Shown here piece after piece: positions 35,301 through 48,744 of a DNA stretch of 64,000 nucleotides. The position numbers were made by a program, and so were the translations under genes. Each line of letters starts with the position of its first letter. The stretch's first letter is position 1. This DNA comes from Volvox africanus (taxonomy: Eukaryota > Chlorophyta > Chlorophyceae > Chlamydomonadales > Volvocaceae). The stretch lies in assembly GCA_030268105.1 (NCBI GenBank), contig BSDZ01000045.1, positions 186,001-250,000 of the forward strand. Reading direction: 5' to 3'. The notes beneath the pieces were generated by a model. It worked only from the letters and a program-made list of their open reading frames with translations, was not told where the DNA came from and ran no database searches.

Positions 35301-38300
35301 ACAACGACATCAAAATGAGACAGCTCATTGTGCGTCTCACATGTGTAAGTGCGTGTGTGTTTACATGCCGTACACAGGTCTTAACTTCCGTTACAACATC
35401 GATGAAGCTGCGTGGCCCACGGAGGCGCGTCTTGATCAGGCAATCAAACTGCCCAAGCAGACTAGAGTAACGCCCGAGGTGAGGGAAGATGGAAGGGGTG
35501 GAGGGGGAAAGGGGGGACAGCGGGGGAGGGGACAGGAGAGCATTACTGGTTTAGGAGACTGTAGGTACTGGAGAGAGAGAGGGGGGGTTCAGCATGGACA
35601 TTGATGCAAGGTGGTACTGAACGTCAGAGGGCGCCGGTGCACCGTTTGGAGGTTCGCCGCTCCGAATTTCGTTGTGCGGAGTGAGACCGATGAGAGGGGC
35701 CGAAACCCGCGCCTTACAGAGCGTAATGCGAGGGATGGGGGGGGAGGGAGGAAGGGGGAAGAGGGAAGGGAAAACGGGAAGAAGAGGGAAACACACACAC
35801 ACACACAAACACAAGTTCATGGGACACGTTCCCTGCTCGCGACACTCGTCTCTTCCACCACCTCCCCTCTCCTGCTCCCCACATCTGGATCCCTATTGGG
35901 CCCTATGAGGCGGTTGTTGGTATGTATCTATCACATGACTCAAAAGCTCACACTCCTGGCCCCCCCCTTCTCTTCGCGTTTATGTAGGAGTATAGGGCCT
36001 TTCTGTCTCTTGGCCACGGAGAAATCTACGAGCTAGATCTTGACCGGTGAGTCATCCCCCCCCCCGGGGGCAAAGGGGGAGGGGAGGAGGTGTGTTTTGG
36101 CGCAGCGTGGAGGCGATGGCGTGGAGGGGGTTTTGACGGGAAATATTCTAACGGTGAGTTAGACGGCTTACAGGCGGTTGGGTCCGTTGTAAGTCATCTT
36201 CAAAGTTCCGAAGGTCCGTTGCGCGTCTGTCTGTCCCGACGTCGCCGTCTGTACAACTCCGCCGTCGCTCGGTCGCGAATAACTGTTCCGATCTCATTGT
36301 TACCCGCCGACGGGGGGGGGGATGCGGGACCCCACCCCCCTCCGTGGGCGGAATGGTACGGCATAGCCGCCCAGGGCACGTCGCCTGACACTAGCTGTAC
36401 GGGATTAGCTGTACGGGACACAGGCAAACAGGTTCGTGAACGAAACGATGGGGTACCTGGTCGTTGGCGTACGGCGCTGACTCAGCTGTTTTGGCCATCA
36501 GAACATTGGAGATATGAGGGTCGTGTGTAGTGGTGGGGGTGGAGATGCCGTGTCGGTACTTTATCGGCATTGGACAGCGCTCGATCGATCTGAGTGGCCG
36601 CATGACTCATGGGTCGGCGGATTCCCGATGACCGTGGGACGAGTGTGGAGTTGATTTGCATTTGCGGTGTGTCTTTGCGTGTGCACGCGTGTGTGCATGT
36701 GTGTGTGTGTTTGTACGGCGGCGCGATTGAAAGGGCCGTGCACCAAAACGTGATGAGGTGGGCGCGGATATGACTGAGATTGTCCATCAAAAACTGCCGT
36801 ACTGTACGGTATCTTGTCTTCCAATCCGCTCTTTTGTTTATGCTCTCCGCGCGCCCCTTTTTGGGGGAGGAGCGTAAAAGTTTACCAAAGATGCCCCCTC
36901 TACGCTGTACGGTAATAATACCCAGTCATATACCGTCTAATAAGGCTTGACCCCGTGTACGGCTGTGCGACCCTTTCGTACGACATTTGTCTTTACCAGA
37001 GTTCTTCCCCACGAGGCTTCCTGGCGCAACCCTTCCGCAAACCCGGGGGATTACTTTAATTACGACATGAACGAAACCTCATGGCGGCAGTACTGCGCAC
37101 GTGTACGGACGTACCGGGACACATTCACTTTGCGAAATAAGATCACGGTTATGGATCCCGCCGCAATGGCGGCGGCCGCGGCGGCGGCGGCCAGTGGCGG
37201 CCGCGGCTCGGGTGTCAGTGCGGCGGTGGTTGCTGACGTCATCGACCCGATGCTGCCCGCGGAGGTCATTGCGGCCCTCCGCAATATGGCGCGGAACCGG
37301 AAGGCTCAGGTGTGTATCTCTAAGAAGCATCGGATTTGCCTCATCCTCATTGTGTAATTGTAGTAAAATCAGGTTTGTGCGTTTTGGCGGGATTGGGAGA
37401 GATGACATGTACGACAGTCATTGTTTTCGTCCTGTCTGAGTTTGTGCCGGTGTCGTTGACGTCACGACACCTTTCAGGTCCGGGTTGAGACCATGTTGGA
37501 CGTGGCGGTTGCAAATGGCGGTTGGACGTGGCGGTTGCAAATGGTGGTTGGACATGACGGTAGCATATGGCGGTTGCACATGACGGTTGCACGTGGCGGT
37601 TGCACACGTCGACGTTCCCTCTGCGCCTCTCTTTCTCTGCCCCCCTCTACCCCGGACTGCAGCGGTGGGAGGAGGAGGCGGCCCCCCAGCCGGAGGTGGG
37701 GCCCGAGGGCGGGGCGGGCGGCGAGGACAGCGACTCGGACGCCCTGGGCAGCGGTTGGGACGGCAACGAGGGCGGGTACGGGCTGTTGGCGCCGCTGAAG
37801 GGCGGGCGGGAACCCTACCGGCGAAGAGCGGTTCCGCGACTGGATGCTGACGTCATCATCACACTCGTCGAGGTGCGCGGGAAAATACCCCCACCCTAGC
37901 CCCCTAGCCTCCTCACCCCCTAACCTCCTAGCCCCTCATCCCCTCTCAGCGGATTCTTTGTCTTCTCTCGTCCTCACTCGCACCGGCCTCGGGCCGCCAC
38001 CTTGCTCATTGCGTAAGTTGGAGCTAATCTGCGACGGCGGCAGCGACGTAGCCGCCCACGTTCCCCCTCCCCCCCACCAGTCTCCCCCACCCACCCACCC
38101 AGCTGTGAGTTAGTCCATCGCAATGGTGGTTTTGGTGGTTGGTAGTTTGTGTACTGCATAATAACAGCAGCAGCAGCAGAACTACCACCAGCGGTCTCTC
38201 GTCTATTCGTCCTTCCTGACATTCGTTTTATTCGCCTCTCCTCCCCCACCCCCACCCCACATACACACACACATACACACACAGGTGGATGACGGTGAAG

Positions 38301-41300
38301 CCAATGAGGACCAGGAGGGGTCAGCTGCGCCAGCGGGCAGCGACCCGAGCCCTCCGAGTGGCGCTGCAACTGAGGCCCGAGAGCCAGCTGGCAAGGGCGG
38401 GGAGTCGGGAGGAACTGAAGCGACGATCGACGTCGGCGGCGGCGGCGGCGACGGCGGCGGCGGCGACGGCGGCGGCGGCGACGGCGGCGGCGACGTCACG
38501 GAGGCACGTGAGGGTGCTCGTGTCGTGAAGGAAGAGCCGGACATTGGGGGCCAGGGGGAGGTGGAGAGGTCCGCAGCGACTGCTACTGCTACTGCTACTG
38601 CTTCTTCCGCAACTGCGAGAGTTGGCGAGTCCGGACAAGAACAGCTGCAGCAGCGGCTCCGGAACCACCCGCCAGTTAACTCCGATTACGACACGGTTCC
38701 GCTGCACCCCATGGAGCTGGCTGCCCAGCAGATGCCCGGTCCCCCCCACAAGAGGGCCAGGACACCACCGGCTGGGGACGGACCTCGTGAGTTGTCGGTT
38801 TTCAGTTAACAGTTACTGAACTGCGAGTGTACCAGCTGGGGAATCCAGCCGTACACTAACGGTTTGATGGTTAGGTCGTTATGGCGGGTCCTTCAGGCCG
38901 CATGGGGCTGTAGCTGCGGTTAGTCCGTTGGTGCTTCCCTGACGGGCGGCCGGAAGAGGGGACGGAGGAACCTTTTCATATCATCTGGTTTCGGAGGGCC
39001 GCCGCAGACCCCCGAGGAGGGGAAGCGATCGACGGGAGCAAGTGAGGGGTTTGGGCTTGGTGGAGACTGTGTTTTCTCTCTCACACATGTGCATCACTGA
39101 ACCTCCACATCCCCCTGTGTGTTTTCCCGCGGCTCTCCCCACCACCACCAGGGGCTGGACAGACAGTCCGCTGGACAGACGGAGGCCTGGGGGCCGGCCC
39201 GCAGGTTTGGGAGGCGGAGGAGAGTGGCGGCATGGTGGGCCGGTGGGAGTGGGAGCAGAAAGACTGGGACCGGGAGAGGGGCCGCCGAGACCGCCGCCCG
39301 GGACACCCCCTGGAGCTGATGCCTCCGCCCCCGCACGGCCAGCAGCCGACCCCCATGCCGCGCGTAGGGGGCCCCTTGGCTGGGCCGCAGCTGGGCCTTA
39401 CGCCGGTCATGGCCATGGGCATGATGGGGGACTTGGGCTTTGACGGCGGGGACTTTTATTTGGACGGCGGCGGCGGCGACGTTGACGGCGAGCAGGACAG
39501 TGATGGCGGCGCCGACGGAGGTGGCGCCATGCTTGAACGGAAGCAGAGCAGCGACGTGGGCGGCCAGGAGGATAGCGGCGCTGCTGCCGTCGGCGGCTCT
39601 GCCGCTGCCAACGTCGCCGTGCATGAGTACGGCATGGTAGGTGGCGGCGGGTTGGCGGCGGCGCTACCTGACGTCATCAAGCCCGAGGCGCTGGTGCCGC
39701 CCATGCTGATGCCACCCATAGGGCCCTCCATTTCCCCCGAGGTGCTGGATGACGCGGGGGGGGCCGCCTCACCATGGAGACATTTGGACGGGTAAGTGGG
39801 CCTTATGGACCTCCGTGTGCTATCCCCCGGGCGGTTCCGTTTTCTCCGGGGTCAGACCGCATCGTATGTAAGAAACATCCTCGCACATCTTTCTTCTGAC
39901 CGGAGGGGGTTTTGTGGGGGTGGGGTCGGGGGGGAGAGGGGGAAGAAGAGGAACAAACGGGACCTGATACCGCTGTTTGCAGACGCTGCGGTAAAGCATG
40001 ACTAACCGCGATGGCGGTGAAGGAGGAGGGTGGGTTGGTGGGGTGGGGTGGTTAATTTTCTTTGTCATCATAGTTCAGTCATAAAATGCGATATCAAAAA
40101 TACCTTACTCTCAGCCTACTTGAAGGGAGGTGGTGTAGTCTCGCGTTCCTGTACAGCGTGTGATGAGATGTGTGTGTTTTGGTTTACTCCGTAGCCACCA
40201 GGAGGGAAATAAAAAGTGAGGCAAGTTGATTAAGACATGTTGTTGTTTCGGTCGCAACGAAAAAAATCGTTTTTTGGCGATAGCTCCTTCATGAAATAAC
40301 GATTTCTTGGGGACTGGGCTGTCATGACAACGGATCTCGTTTGTACGATTTATGAAAATGTGGAATTTATACGAGGAAAATGAGGGTTTTGCGATTTATA
40401 CGACGCCCTGTACGACCCCCAGGACGGACACGGGAGAGCCGCCACAAGTCTCAAGCCTGGGTATGCCGCAGGACACAGAGCCGTACGTCGAGCGAAAAAC
40501 GTAAGTGCGGGACTAACCGTTTTCGGAGGTGGGAAAGGGGGGTGTAGGTACGGGGGTATGTGGCATTGTGGTTGCCACCGCCACCGCCACTACCAGCACC
40601 AGCACCACGTGTATCCTGTACCTGTATCTCCATCCAATTGATCATAGTGAAGATGTAAGAGAGCGAATTATGTAGTGGCCGTACTTCCACCGAATGTGGA
40701 ACTAACTGGCTGCTTGGCGCTACGGATTGAAGGACGGCCGCAACCATAACCATTACCGATAACGGCCTTGACAACCGTCGCGGCAAAGTTACCGGAAATG
40801 TTCTGCCGCATGCCTCAGGTGGAGCGCCTCGGATGAGGCAGCAGCCTTTGGAGATTTCGGAGGGGGTGGCGACTACTACATGGACGACGGGTACAGCAAC
40901 GAGGACGAGGACGCGGCGGAGGCGCATAGGCAGGTGCAGGACCAGTCACACGCAGCGGCGGCGGCCGCTGGCGGCGACCAGAGCTCCCTGCTGGATGGCG
41001 CTGGACACTCGGACCACAATGAAGCTTCTCACATAAGTTCAGCCGCTGAGTATGATGACGACGCTGGAAAGGAGACGGTGGCGCAGGCAGGATTGGGCCG
41101 GAAGGCGGCGGCGGTGAAGCTGGAAGGTGGCGGATCACGCGGCGGCGGGTTAGATGACGAGTACGGAGATGTGGGGCCGCCTGGCGGCGGGGGCGATGTG
41201 TTTTTCAGTGACAGCAACCCCGGCGTGGCGGCGGCGGCGGCGGCGGCGGGCGGGGGTGGCTTCAGCGTAATGGATTTGCTAAATCCTCTGGCGGCAATGG

Positions 41301-42367
41301 GCGGCATGGGAGCCATGGGGGCCCTCGGACCCATGGGTCATATGGCAGCGCTGGGGGCCATGCACAGCCTCGGCATGCCGAGTCTGCTCCCTGGCGGAAT
41401 GCCGCCGCTGGTTCCCGGCGGGATGCCGCTGGGGATGGGGATGGCGCCCAGCGCTGCGGCGATGGAAGCGGCGGCGGCTCCCATTGAGGCGCGGCCACCT
41501 AGCGCTCCCATCTCTGGTGCCCACCGCACGTCACGTGAGGGAGGAGGACGTACAGAAAGGTACGAACATACACATGCCCGAGATGGAGTGCATGGGCTTC
41601 TGTGGACCTTGATGATGGGCGTCTTCAGTGCTGCTGAGAGCTGTTGAGGCTCTGCCCTGCTCTGAGTGTATTGTACGAATGATGTGACCAATGAGCAGCC
41701 ATGTGGGTTGAGCTCTCGAAGATGAACCAGAACCACGTGAACCAGTGTGGACGTGGACCAGAGAGCTTTGCCCAGCGGGTGATGGGATCACTGATAAACC
41801 CTTAAACGATTGAACATTCCCCAGTGCATTGGTACATCTCCCGTTTGGAATTTACTGTTTCTGTCGAGCGTGTGATTATGAGCAGCATCCAGCATCCACG
41901 TGCCACGTTGTGAAAGATCTGTTAAATCTGCATAAAGATTTTTTTGATGTGTACTTCGACCTCTCTATTATGTGGACTTGCACTCTCGTCCCTTCATGAA
42001 TCAAGTATTCCTTCAGTATTCCTTTTGGGTGTTCGACTTTTGGTTTCTAAACTGAAACCCCCATTCGTCCCACAGGGTGTCCGTGGGTCGGCGGTCCCGC
42101 TCCCGATCGAGATCCCGCCGCTCCTGCTCACGTTCAAGAGACCGGTCATCTCGCCGTGAGCGTGTTCGCAGCCGTAGCCGTGAGCGCGATCGGCGGGAGA
42201 AGGATCGGGGGAGTCCTGGCCGGGACCGAGACCGGGACCGAGACCGGGACCGAGAGCGGGACCGAGAGCGAGATCGTGGCAGTGCGAAGGATCGGCGGCG
42301 GAGTAGGAGCCGGGAGAGAGAGAGGGATCGCCGAGACCGGGACCGGGACAGGAGAGATCGGCGATGA
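32392..42367 (+). CDS. FIP1: FIP1, pre-mRNA 3'-end processing (CPSF) subunit
   Basis: Fifteen exons with matching phases give 1266 aa: 32392-32476, 32577-32638, 33251-33377, 33807-33964, 34214-34514, 34953-35087, 35378-35478, 35988-36046, 37000-37309, 37663-37872, 38285-38786, 39152-39791, 40423-40500, 40819-41559 and 42076-42367. It begins MADDDEFGALFGAP, as plant Fip1 proteins do. Exon 8 has EYRAFLSLGHGEIYELDLDR, and exon 9 the Fip1 motif ASWRNPSANPGDYFNYDMNE, the hallmark of the family. Long Gly/Ala/Pro- and acid-rich linkers follow. The last exon is an Arg-rich tail of RS, RD and RE dipeptides. Fip1 bridges poly(A) polymerase and the cleavage/polyadenylation specificity factor in the nucleus and binds U-rich RNA through its Arg-rich tail. 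The length is close to the long plant form and far above yeast Fip1. The start at 32371 is also possible but less like the family. Confidence 0.92.
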
Positions 42368-43047
42368 AGTGTGGCGGGATTTCGATGGGTACCAGGCTCG
42401 AAACCCTGGACTCCCGAGCTCCCAGGTCATTTGATTCGTGTCTTCATTCAATTGAGTTCAGATGCTTCTGTTCTCTGACGGTTTTATTGCTCCTTACATG
42501 ACGCTGTGAGGATTGGACAGGCGCAAGCATGTGCGTGTTTATGTTTTGGCGAGGGTGGGTGGACCGCGCATGCTATACCGTACAGAAGGTGGATGTTTGT
42601 TTACGTATGAAGGTCGAAGTATAAGCTGCACATTCCGGACAGGGAGTGATTCACGGGAGGTGGCACTTGGACGGCGAACACAGCCTTCTTGCAATCGCTC
42701 AATACTTCTGGCCCATGTTACTTACTTTTCAAGCCGACGTACTCGGTACTGGATCGTCCAATTACCTCATCGTATTGGCATCACGCGTGATGGGATTCCA
42801 GTGCAAAAGGATCCAAAACAGCGTAAAATTAAAGCTAAATGTTCAATTCCACGATTTAATATAAGAGGCAAGCTTCATCATGTTCAATAAAAGGCACACT
42901 TGAATGGTGGTTACAGTGCGCTATAATATATATATATATATACAAGCAGCACGTACATTTCGTTCAATTTCATTTTTTATTTATCCATAAACGCTGAGCC
43001 CACGTTGAAAAATCCCACAAACGGCCCGACCCAGGACCCGTCCTGAT
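42368..43047. other. intergenic region between convergent genes
   Basis: Holds the 3' UTRs of FIP1 (+) and the Cys-rich gene (-). An AATAAA at about 42885 and a (TA)n run at 42926-42942 are visible. No gene seen. Confidence 0.5.
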
Positions 43048-46000
43048 TCACACACACAGCAGCTGCATGAGACTGTCCAAGTCAGTAGCGAACTCGCCGT
43101 CTTCTACAACCTGAGCTGCGACGCCTTCTCCTGCTGATGTGTTGTTGATATCTTCGCCCTCCAACGGTGGCGTTGCTGGGGCTGAAGACACGACCTCCAC
43201 GCTTTTTTTTTCGACTCTCGACTCGGTGACTTGATCCCCTTGCGGCTGCTGTTGGTTGAGCTCCTGTGCTTTAAAGCAAGCCAGTTGCTGCTGCGCCCGC
43301 AAGGCCCGGGTGGACCTCCGGACGATGACACAAATGTAAATGTTGCCATCCTCTCCTGCGCAATCAACAAGCTCTGGCGATAGGCCGTACATATCTTCCA
43401 ACCTAAAGTAGGAATTTGAAAAAGTGTCAAACACAAGGTACGAACCATCGTCCGCGGCATACAACATGTCGTACTCGACTACCGGATCGTCGCCCTGGTC
43501 CGCCACCACCATCACACTAGCAGCCACCTCGCCGTTCAATGGGCGACTTGTATCGAGGACGACTACGTTTTCCCAGGCGCCGTACAACTCCAACATCGTC
43601 GGATCCGAGCATGTTAATGGGCTGTCCGAAGCGGGTGTGGCGCTGTCACTGCCGATGCTACTGTTAAGCGGCGGACGTGTTTGGAACCTGTCGGCCACCC
43701 CCAAGGGTAGGAAGACCATTTGATTGACCACTAGCGGGAGCTTGGCTACGTACAGAGCTTGGCTTCACAGCGAACAAAGGCAGCAGGACTCAGGTGAACT
43801 ACCGCCATTGCAGGCCAACCTAATTTGCATAGGTCCAGGTCAAAACCGATTCAGACGGGTCCGTTGACTAAAATACCAAAACCTTCCGTTAGGACAGAAG
43901 AGCTATAATGCACCACTATGACGCAGCCCGTACGGCGTCGTAGGATGTCTGACCTCATAACAAGCAATCATTGTTTCTAATTCGCGCTTGATGAAGCATC
44001 CCTTCGATGTGGATAATAATATACCTTTACGAACACCGACTTCACCATTCACCAAACTGTGCAGGGGTACCCAGTTCACGCACGTCTGGGACGCGACCTT
44101 TTACCTTTTGTCGGGAATGTGATGAGTGGCAGCTTCATCCCCCGTACAAGATGATACATTCGCCACCGTACTACCGCCAGTCTTTCTGCTCCTAAGGGCA
44201 GAGATGAAATCATCCCCGTCTTGGGGGCTGCGGCGGTTGGGCCTGAGGGAGTCCACGCCGCCAAACAGGCCTGCGGGAGTGACACACTTTGCGACGAGTC
44301 AGGAAGGCGGTCCGGCGGGTATCGATCACGTCGTGTTACGTTTCGGCCCCGTCAGTGCGCATTTGGCTGAGAACCCCTTCGGCTCCGTCGCAGCACCACC
44401 AGTGACCGCGACAACAGCAAGAAACGGAAACAGGACTCAAATGAGATCAAATTAGATCAGATTCATGGAACTGATAGTCCATGCTCCGCATGCTCGTCCG
44501 TCAAGCTTGTCAAAGATCCACTCACCTGGTGTCCCGCCAGAGGTATCCTTGATTGTCGCTTGCAGCTTGCATCCAACACCAACAATACGATTCCTAGCAT
44601 TACTGTTCGATGACAGGTCGCCTGCCTTGGCGTCCTGATACCGCTTTGTTGCACCAGGTGGAATTTTCAATTGTGCCTTCAGCTTCCTTGCAACTGCACG
44701 CCGCGCATCGCGCTCAAGGGCTTCGGCAGACAAGCCCGGAATTAAGTTAGGTTCGCGCTCGGCGTTTGCTTTTAAGATTTCTTTCTTTGCGGCGGCACGG
44801 GCAATACCGGTTTGAGCTGCCTTCCGACACCTTCCCGGCACGACGCCTGCTGACCAACGACCAGAGGGGCGTGGTTGTCACGGGCGGAAAAGGAGCAGGG
44901 GAACCCAGGATAGCCCCAATATTCTCGCACCTTTTGGTAAAGCATTCTTCATTGCGACCTGGACCGTCGCCTTTGGCTTGACAGATGTGGGTCGCGGCTT
45001 GGGAGCGGCTGCGACCGCGATGGCAGCATCAAGACGCGCTTGCTTCTTCTTTTGGTTTGAGGGGAAAAACTCCTGCATTGCGAAAGGGGCCTCAAGATTC
45101 CCCAGGCCGTGCCCACGCTGCCCGTCACCCCACCCTACCACCTACGTGCATCTTGCACACGTAGCCCGGACAGGGTTTGCCCGTCTGAAGGATTGCCGGA
45201 CAAGGAAAGCCAGTCTGCGTGCCGCAAATACGAGGCGTCGTACAGTAACGCTTGCAGGAACCAAGCGAACCATCCGAATAAAGTATTGCATTGTCATTTT
45301 TGATCGAAAACTTACACAACGGTCCTTGCTGTACTTAGTCTTCCGAAGGTATGCCGAGATGCACTCTTCATGAAAGACACGTCCTGGGCAGGTCTTGCTA
45401 GGACAATCAATTTCCCTGTTTTTCAGGTGAAAAACGAAATCCATGACCGCCTCCAACACTCAAAAAAGGCAGGGTTGCACATACATAAAGCTGCCGTAGC
45501 TGTCCAAGACGTTGCCTCAACACTGTAGGTGCGTGACACTAAGCTCAGCGTACCGTAAAAAGTCCGGAGATGAAATACAAACAACTTGGTAAAGGATTTG
45601 CAGTGTGCTCAGCTAACTCAAGACGGATGAGACGATGCTAAAGGTTCCAGTTCTACCAAATCCCGTTTTAAAAGACTCTGAGATATGCAGCGTCATGCGT
45701 ACCGCCTGTAATCATCTTGTGTCACCTCCACGTTGCAGAGAATGCAGAGACCTACAGACGCCATCAACGTTAGTTTCTTGAGAGGTTTCCACAATAAAGA
45801 GATTAATGGGAGATTTGTGCAATAGTAAGGCTATAATTGAAGCTTGGTCGTGTTTCTGACAGCTGAAAAGCTTCACTGTAGACGGGCAGCATTAAAAAAA
45901 TATACACCTGTAACGTGGTAACCCTGTGTTCCTTACGGATGGACGCATGCAATTATAGCAAGCGTTGGATAAGAAAGCAAAGACGCTGCATAAGCATACA

Positions 46001-46170
46001 AAATAGTATGATATCAAGATGAACAATACGACGCGATTACGCAAAATCTCATGTCCCAATCGGGGGACTTGAGGACATGTAGCAGCAACTCCCGGCAGCA
46101 GAGATAGTGCGGAAGCGCCTTGTGACGGAGTTGATGCAGATAGTTGCACGGCAAATTCGGCCGTTGGCAT
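43048..46170 (-). CDS. Cys-rich, probably zinc-binding protein of unknown family (573 aa)
   Basis: Seven exons with matching phases: 46170-46041, 45458-45316, 45250-45146, 45072-44931, 44846-44526, 44270-44105 and 43762-43048, ending in TGA. The N-terminal third has a Cys/His cluster: CPSKTCPGRVFHEECISAYL, then RCRYCTTPRICGT and GFPCP ... KPCPGYVCKMH, compatible with one or two zinc sites of RING/PHD type. A Lys/Arg/Ala-rich helix follows (KKKQARLDAAIAVAAAPKPR; RAAAKKEILKANAERE). The C-terminal exon encodes a compact-looking acidic domain (LYGAWENVVVLDTSRPLNG; YDMLYAADDGSYLVFDTFS) and a Gln-rich end. I do not recognise the family; a transposon-derived regulator or a host nuclear protein are both possible. 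The gene is convergent with FIP1. The first exon is the least certain. Confidence 0.6.
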
Positions 46171-48744
46171 TTGGGATGTTTCGGTCAGCAACGAGCAACC
46201 GTTCCCTTTCTGGTAGTGTTTTGGTGCCTTTGCCGTACGAAGGATCTTATCCCTGCGTACATAGTTTGCTTGGCTCAGCCTGCTTCTTCCTTCTTCCGCT
46301 CGCGTATACTTATGTAACAGTTATGATGTAGCTTTCCACGGACTGAGGAAATCTAACAACGGTAATAACAGAGTGCACAGTTGCGTAACCAGTGCGGCGT
46401 AATACAGTTCTAAAATCCGTGTCAGCTGGCGGGTCCATAAGCAGTCAACCATCAGCAGTACGGACTATCAACAGCACGTGTGTGTCGGTGCGTGAAAGCC
46501 GGGGTTAGGACCCCACCCTCACTTCATTTCTTCACCAGGTGTGGAGGGGAGAGAAAAAGGAAAATTAAGCGATGGACCCGATTGCAAAACCCCTCGCAAG
46601 TAGCACACGTGCCCAAGCTTGTAATTTACCGGCAAGTTGGCTTCCAGGACGATGCCGTGCCATGCATCTGTGCATTCACAGCCACACACCACATCCGTGT
46701 GCATACACCCCATGATCTGTCGCCGCTATCTGCTTGACACCGCTAGGCATTTCCAGCCTAGCGAAGCCAGCGCGGGCGTTCTTTCACCTCCCCGCCCTTG
46801 GAAAAATATATAATATCTGGTATATAAAATGTGTTCAGGCACGACTGTTATGGCACGACTAATATGCCCCTGGAGTTCCAGGTTCTACCCCGACCGAGAG
46901 CGGGCCAAAGACCCTAAAGTCAAGGGCAGGGTGCCCCCATGTCGATGGACGGTGACGACCCCAATTAAAGTGACCTGCGAGCTGACCAGTAGCGGAGTTG
47001 ACGCCTTAGTTGATTCGGCAGATTCCGCTGGATGCTGGTGGTGGGTGCTGAACCTGGGAAAACCACAGATTTCGGAGAAGTCGGCATGGGAGACTGGATT
47101 AGGGTGCCCCGAAACACCGGGGAAGGTAGGGACTGCCAGGTTAGTGGCCACGGGTGATGTACCCCCCTATCCTACACACATATAATATCTGGTGTTTGGA
47201 ATGACGCGCGTGCCTCGTTTGGGGCTTTCGGTGTTGGATGGATGCAGATTGAGCTGGCTGCTGCCTTAGCCACGTAGACCGCCTGCGGCATGGTAATTGT
47301 GGTGGACGTGGATATGTATGTAAGTCGGTATCCTTATCAATGGTTGACATTGTGTTCGGGTGGACAGAACGACAGGAGCAGCGCAAACCAGCAGGGTCAA
47401 ACACATTGCGCGCCTGGAGGGCCGGAAGAGCAAAGTCCAGCAAGCAAACCAGCACCCTCGTCCGACGTCCTTCCCTACAGTTCAGTCCCCCAACCCCTCC
47501 CCTCTCTTATTTTGATGAGCCCAGGTGCCGTTAGCAACGGACACTACGGCCTGTTAAGGCACCGTCGCGGATGAATTGTTTGTTATTGCAATAAACTCGC
47601 CCGGAATTGCTGAAGTTAGGCCGTACTGTTGCCGTACTAACATCCCGTTTTTTCCTTCATCTCCCACATTACTCCATCTGTCAATGTAGAAGCGTATATA
47701 GGCTTAGGATTAGGTTTGCAAGCTGAAAAATACAAGGGCATATATAGTTGTTTGCCTGCATGTTTGTGTATGAATGGCCGTGTGCCGGCATGTTCAGTAC
47801 GTGCAACATGACAGCGTTGGTCCTTTCCCACCATAACATTAAGGTCGTTAGGACACTGATGATCTTTTTGCCAGCTACAAATTCAATTACAATTGTTCAG
47901 GAACGGCGAGTCATGCTGCACCTTGGACAGCAAGCGAGGGGCGCCTCCAACAGTAGCCCCAGTCCATAATCACAATTGGGTGTTCTGATTCATCGATTGA
48001 TCGAGATGAATTAGAAGCAAGCCTCGGAGCAACGTACAAATCTCGATTTGAGCGAGATTTAAAAATGGCGCGCAGCCAAACCTAATCGTGTTGCCGCCCC
48101 ATCCCCGCCCCACCTAGACAAATCAATCGTATAACGAAGAAATCACCCGATCCTGTATATTGGTAACCACTAAACACACTCCTCCCAAAAAAAGATCTGA
48201 CCCACACCGGCTTGGCCGCACAATGTTACTAACCGACGTTACGGATTGAAAAATAGACATGACCGTTGTCATTATTGCCTGCGAATCCGACGATCAAGTT
48301 GACGCAGTCATGAGCAAGCTTCTGCCTGCCTGCTGGTAGTGCCTGCCTGCTTGCTGGGATACACATTCCGCGGCTGTTTCAGCAGCTTCCGTCCTCAACG
48401 ACAACCAGTCCACTATCCCATCATGGCGCTGTTTAATAATACCTAGAAGCCGAGATATAAGCTATATAGAAATTGGAAGATCGAAACACGTGAGTGTCTC
48501 TCTCCCTTTGTCAGGTCTTCTCCCACCATAAATCATATAGCCATCGAGCGCGAGAAATGTCTGCGTTTAAACGCCCATCGCAAACGAGCTCTATTGGGAG
48601 GCGCTTCCTAATATTCTATACATCAAGATAATGACATTTTCTCCGCCGTTACGCATCCATGTATGCACTTAGAGATTTTATCTGCTGACGAGTGTTAATG
48701 AACTGCCTGAACGGCGGTCCTGTATGCGGTGTACACGTCAGCCA
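46171..48744. other. intergenic, no gene seen apart from a small insertion
   Basis: I see no exon chain. It contains the 14-bp-flanked insertion at 46808-47193 and short microsatellites. The remainder is moderately AT-rich unique-looking DNA. Confidence 0.45.
46808..47193. mobile_element. 358-bp insertion with 14-bp direct repeats (SINE/retroposon-like)
   Basis: ATATAATATCTGGT occurs at 46808-46821 and again, identical, at 47180-47193. The 358 bp between are GC-richer than the surroundings and include GGTTCTACCCC, a weak match to a Pol III B box, near the left end. A 14-bp target duplication fits LINE-driven retroposition better than DNA transposons or LTR elements. There is no coding capacity and no clear poly(A) or microsatellite tail, so the class is inferred. 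Confidence 0.5.
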
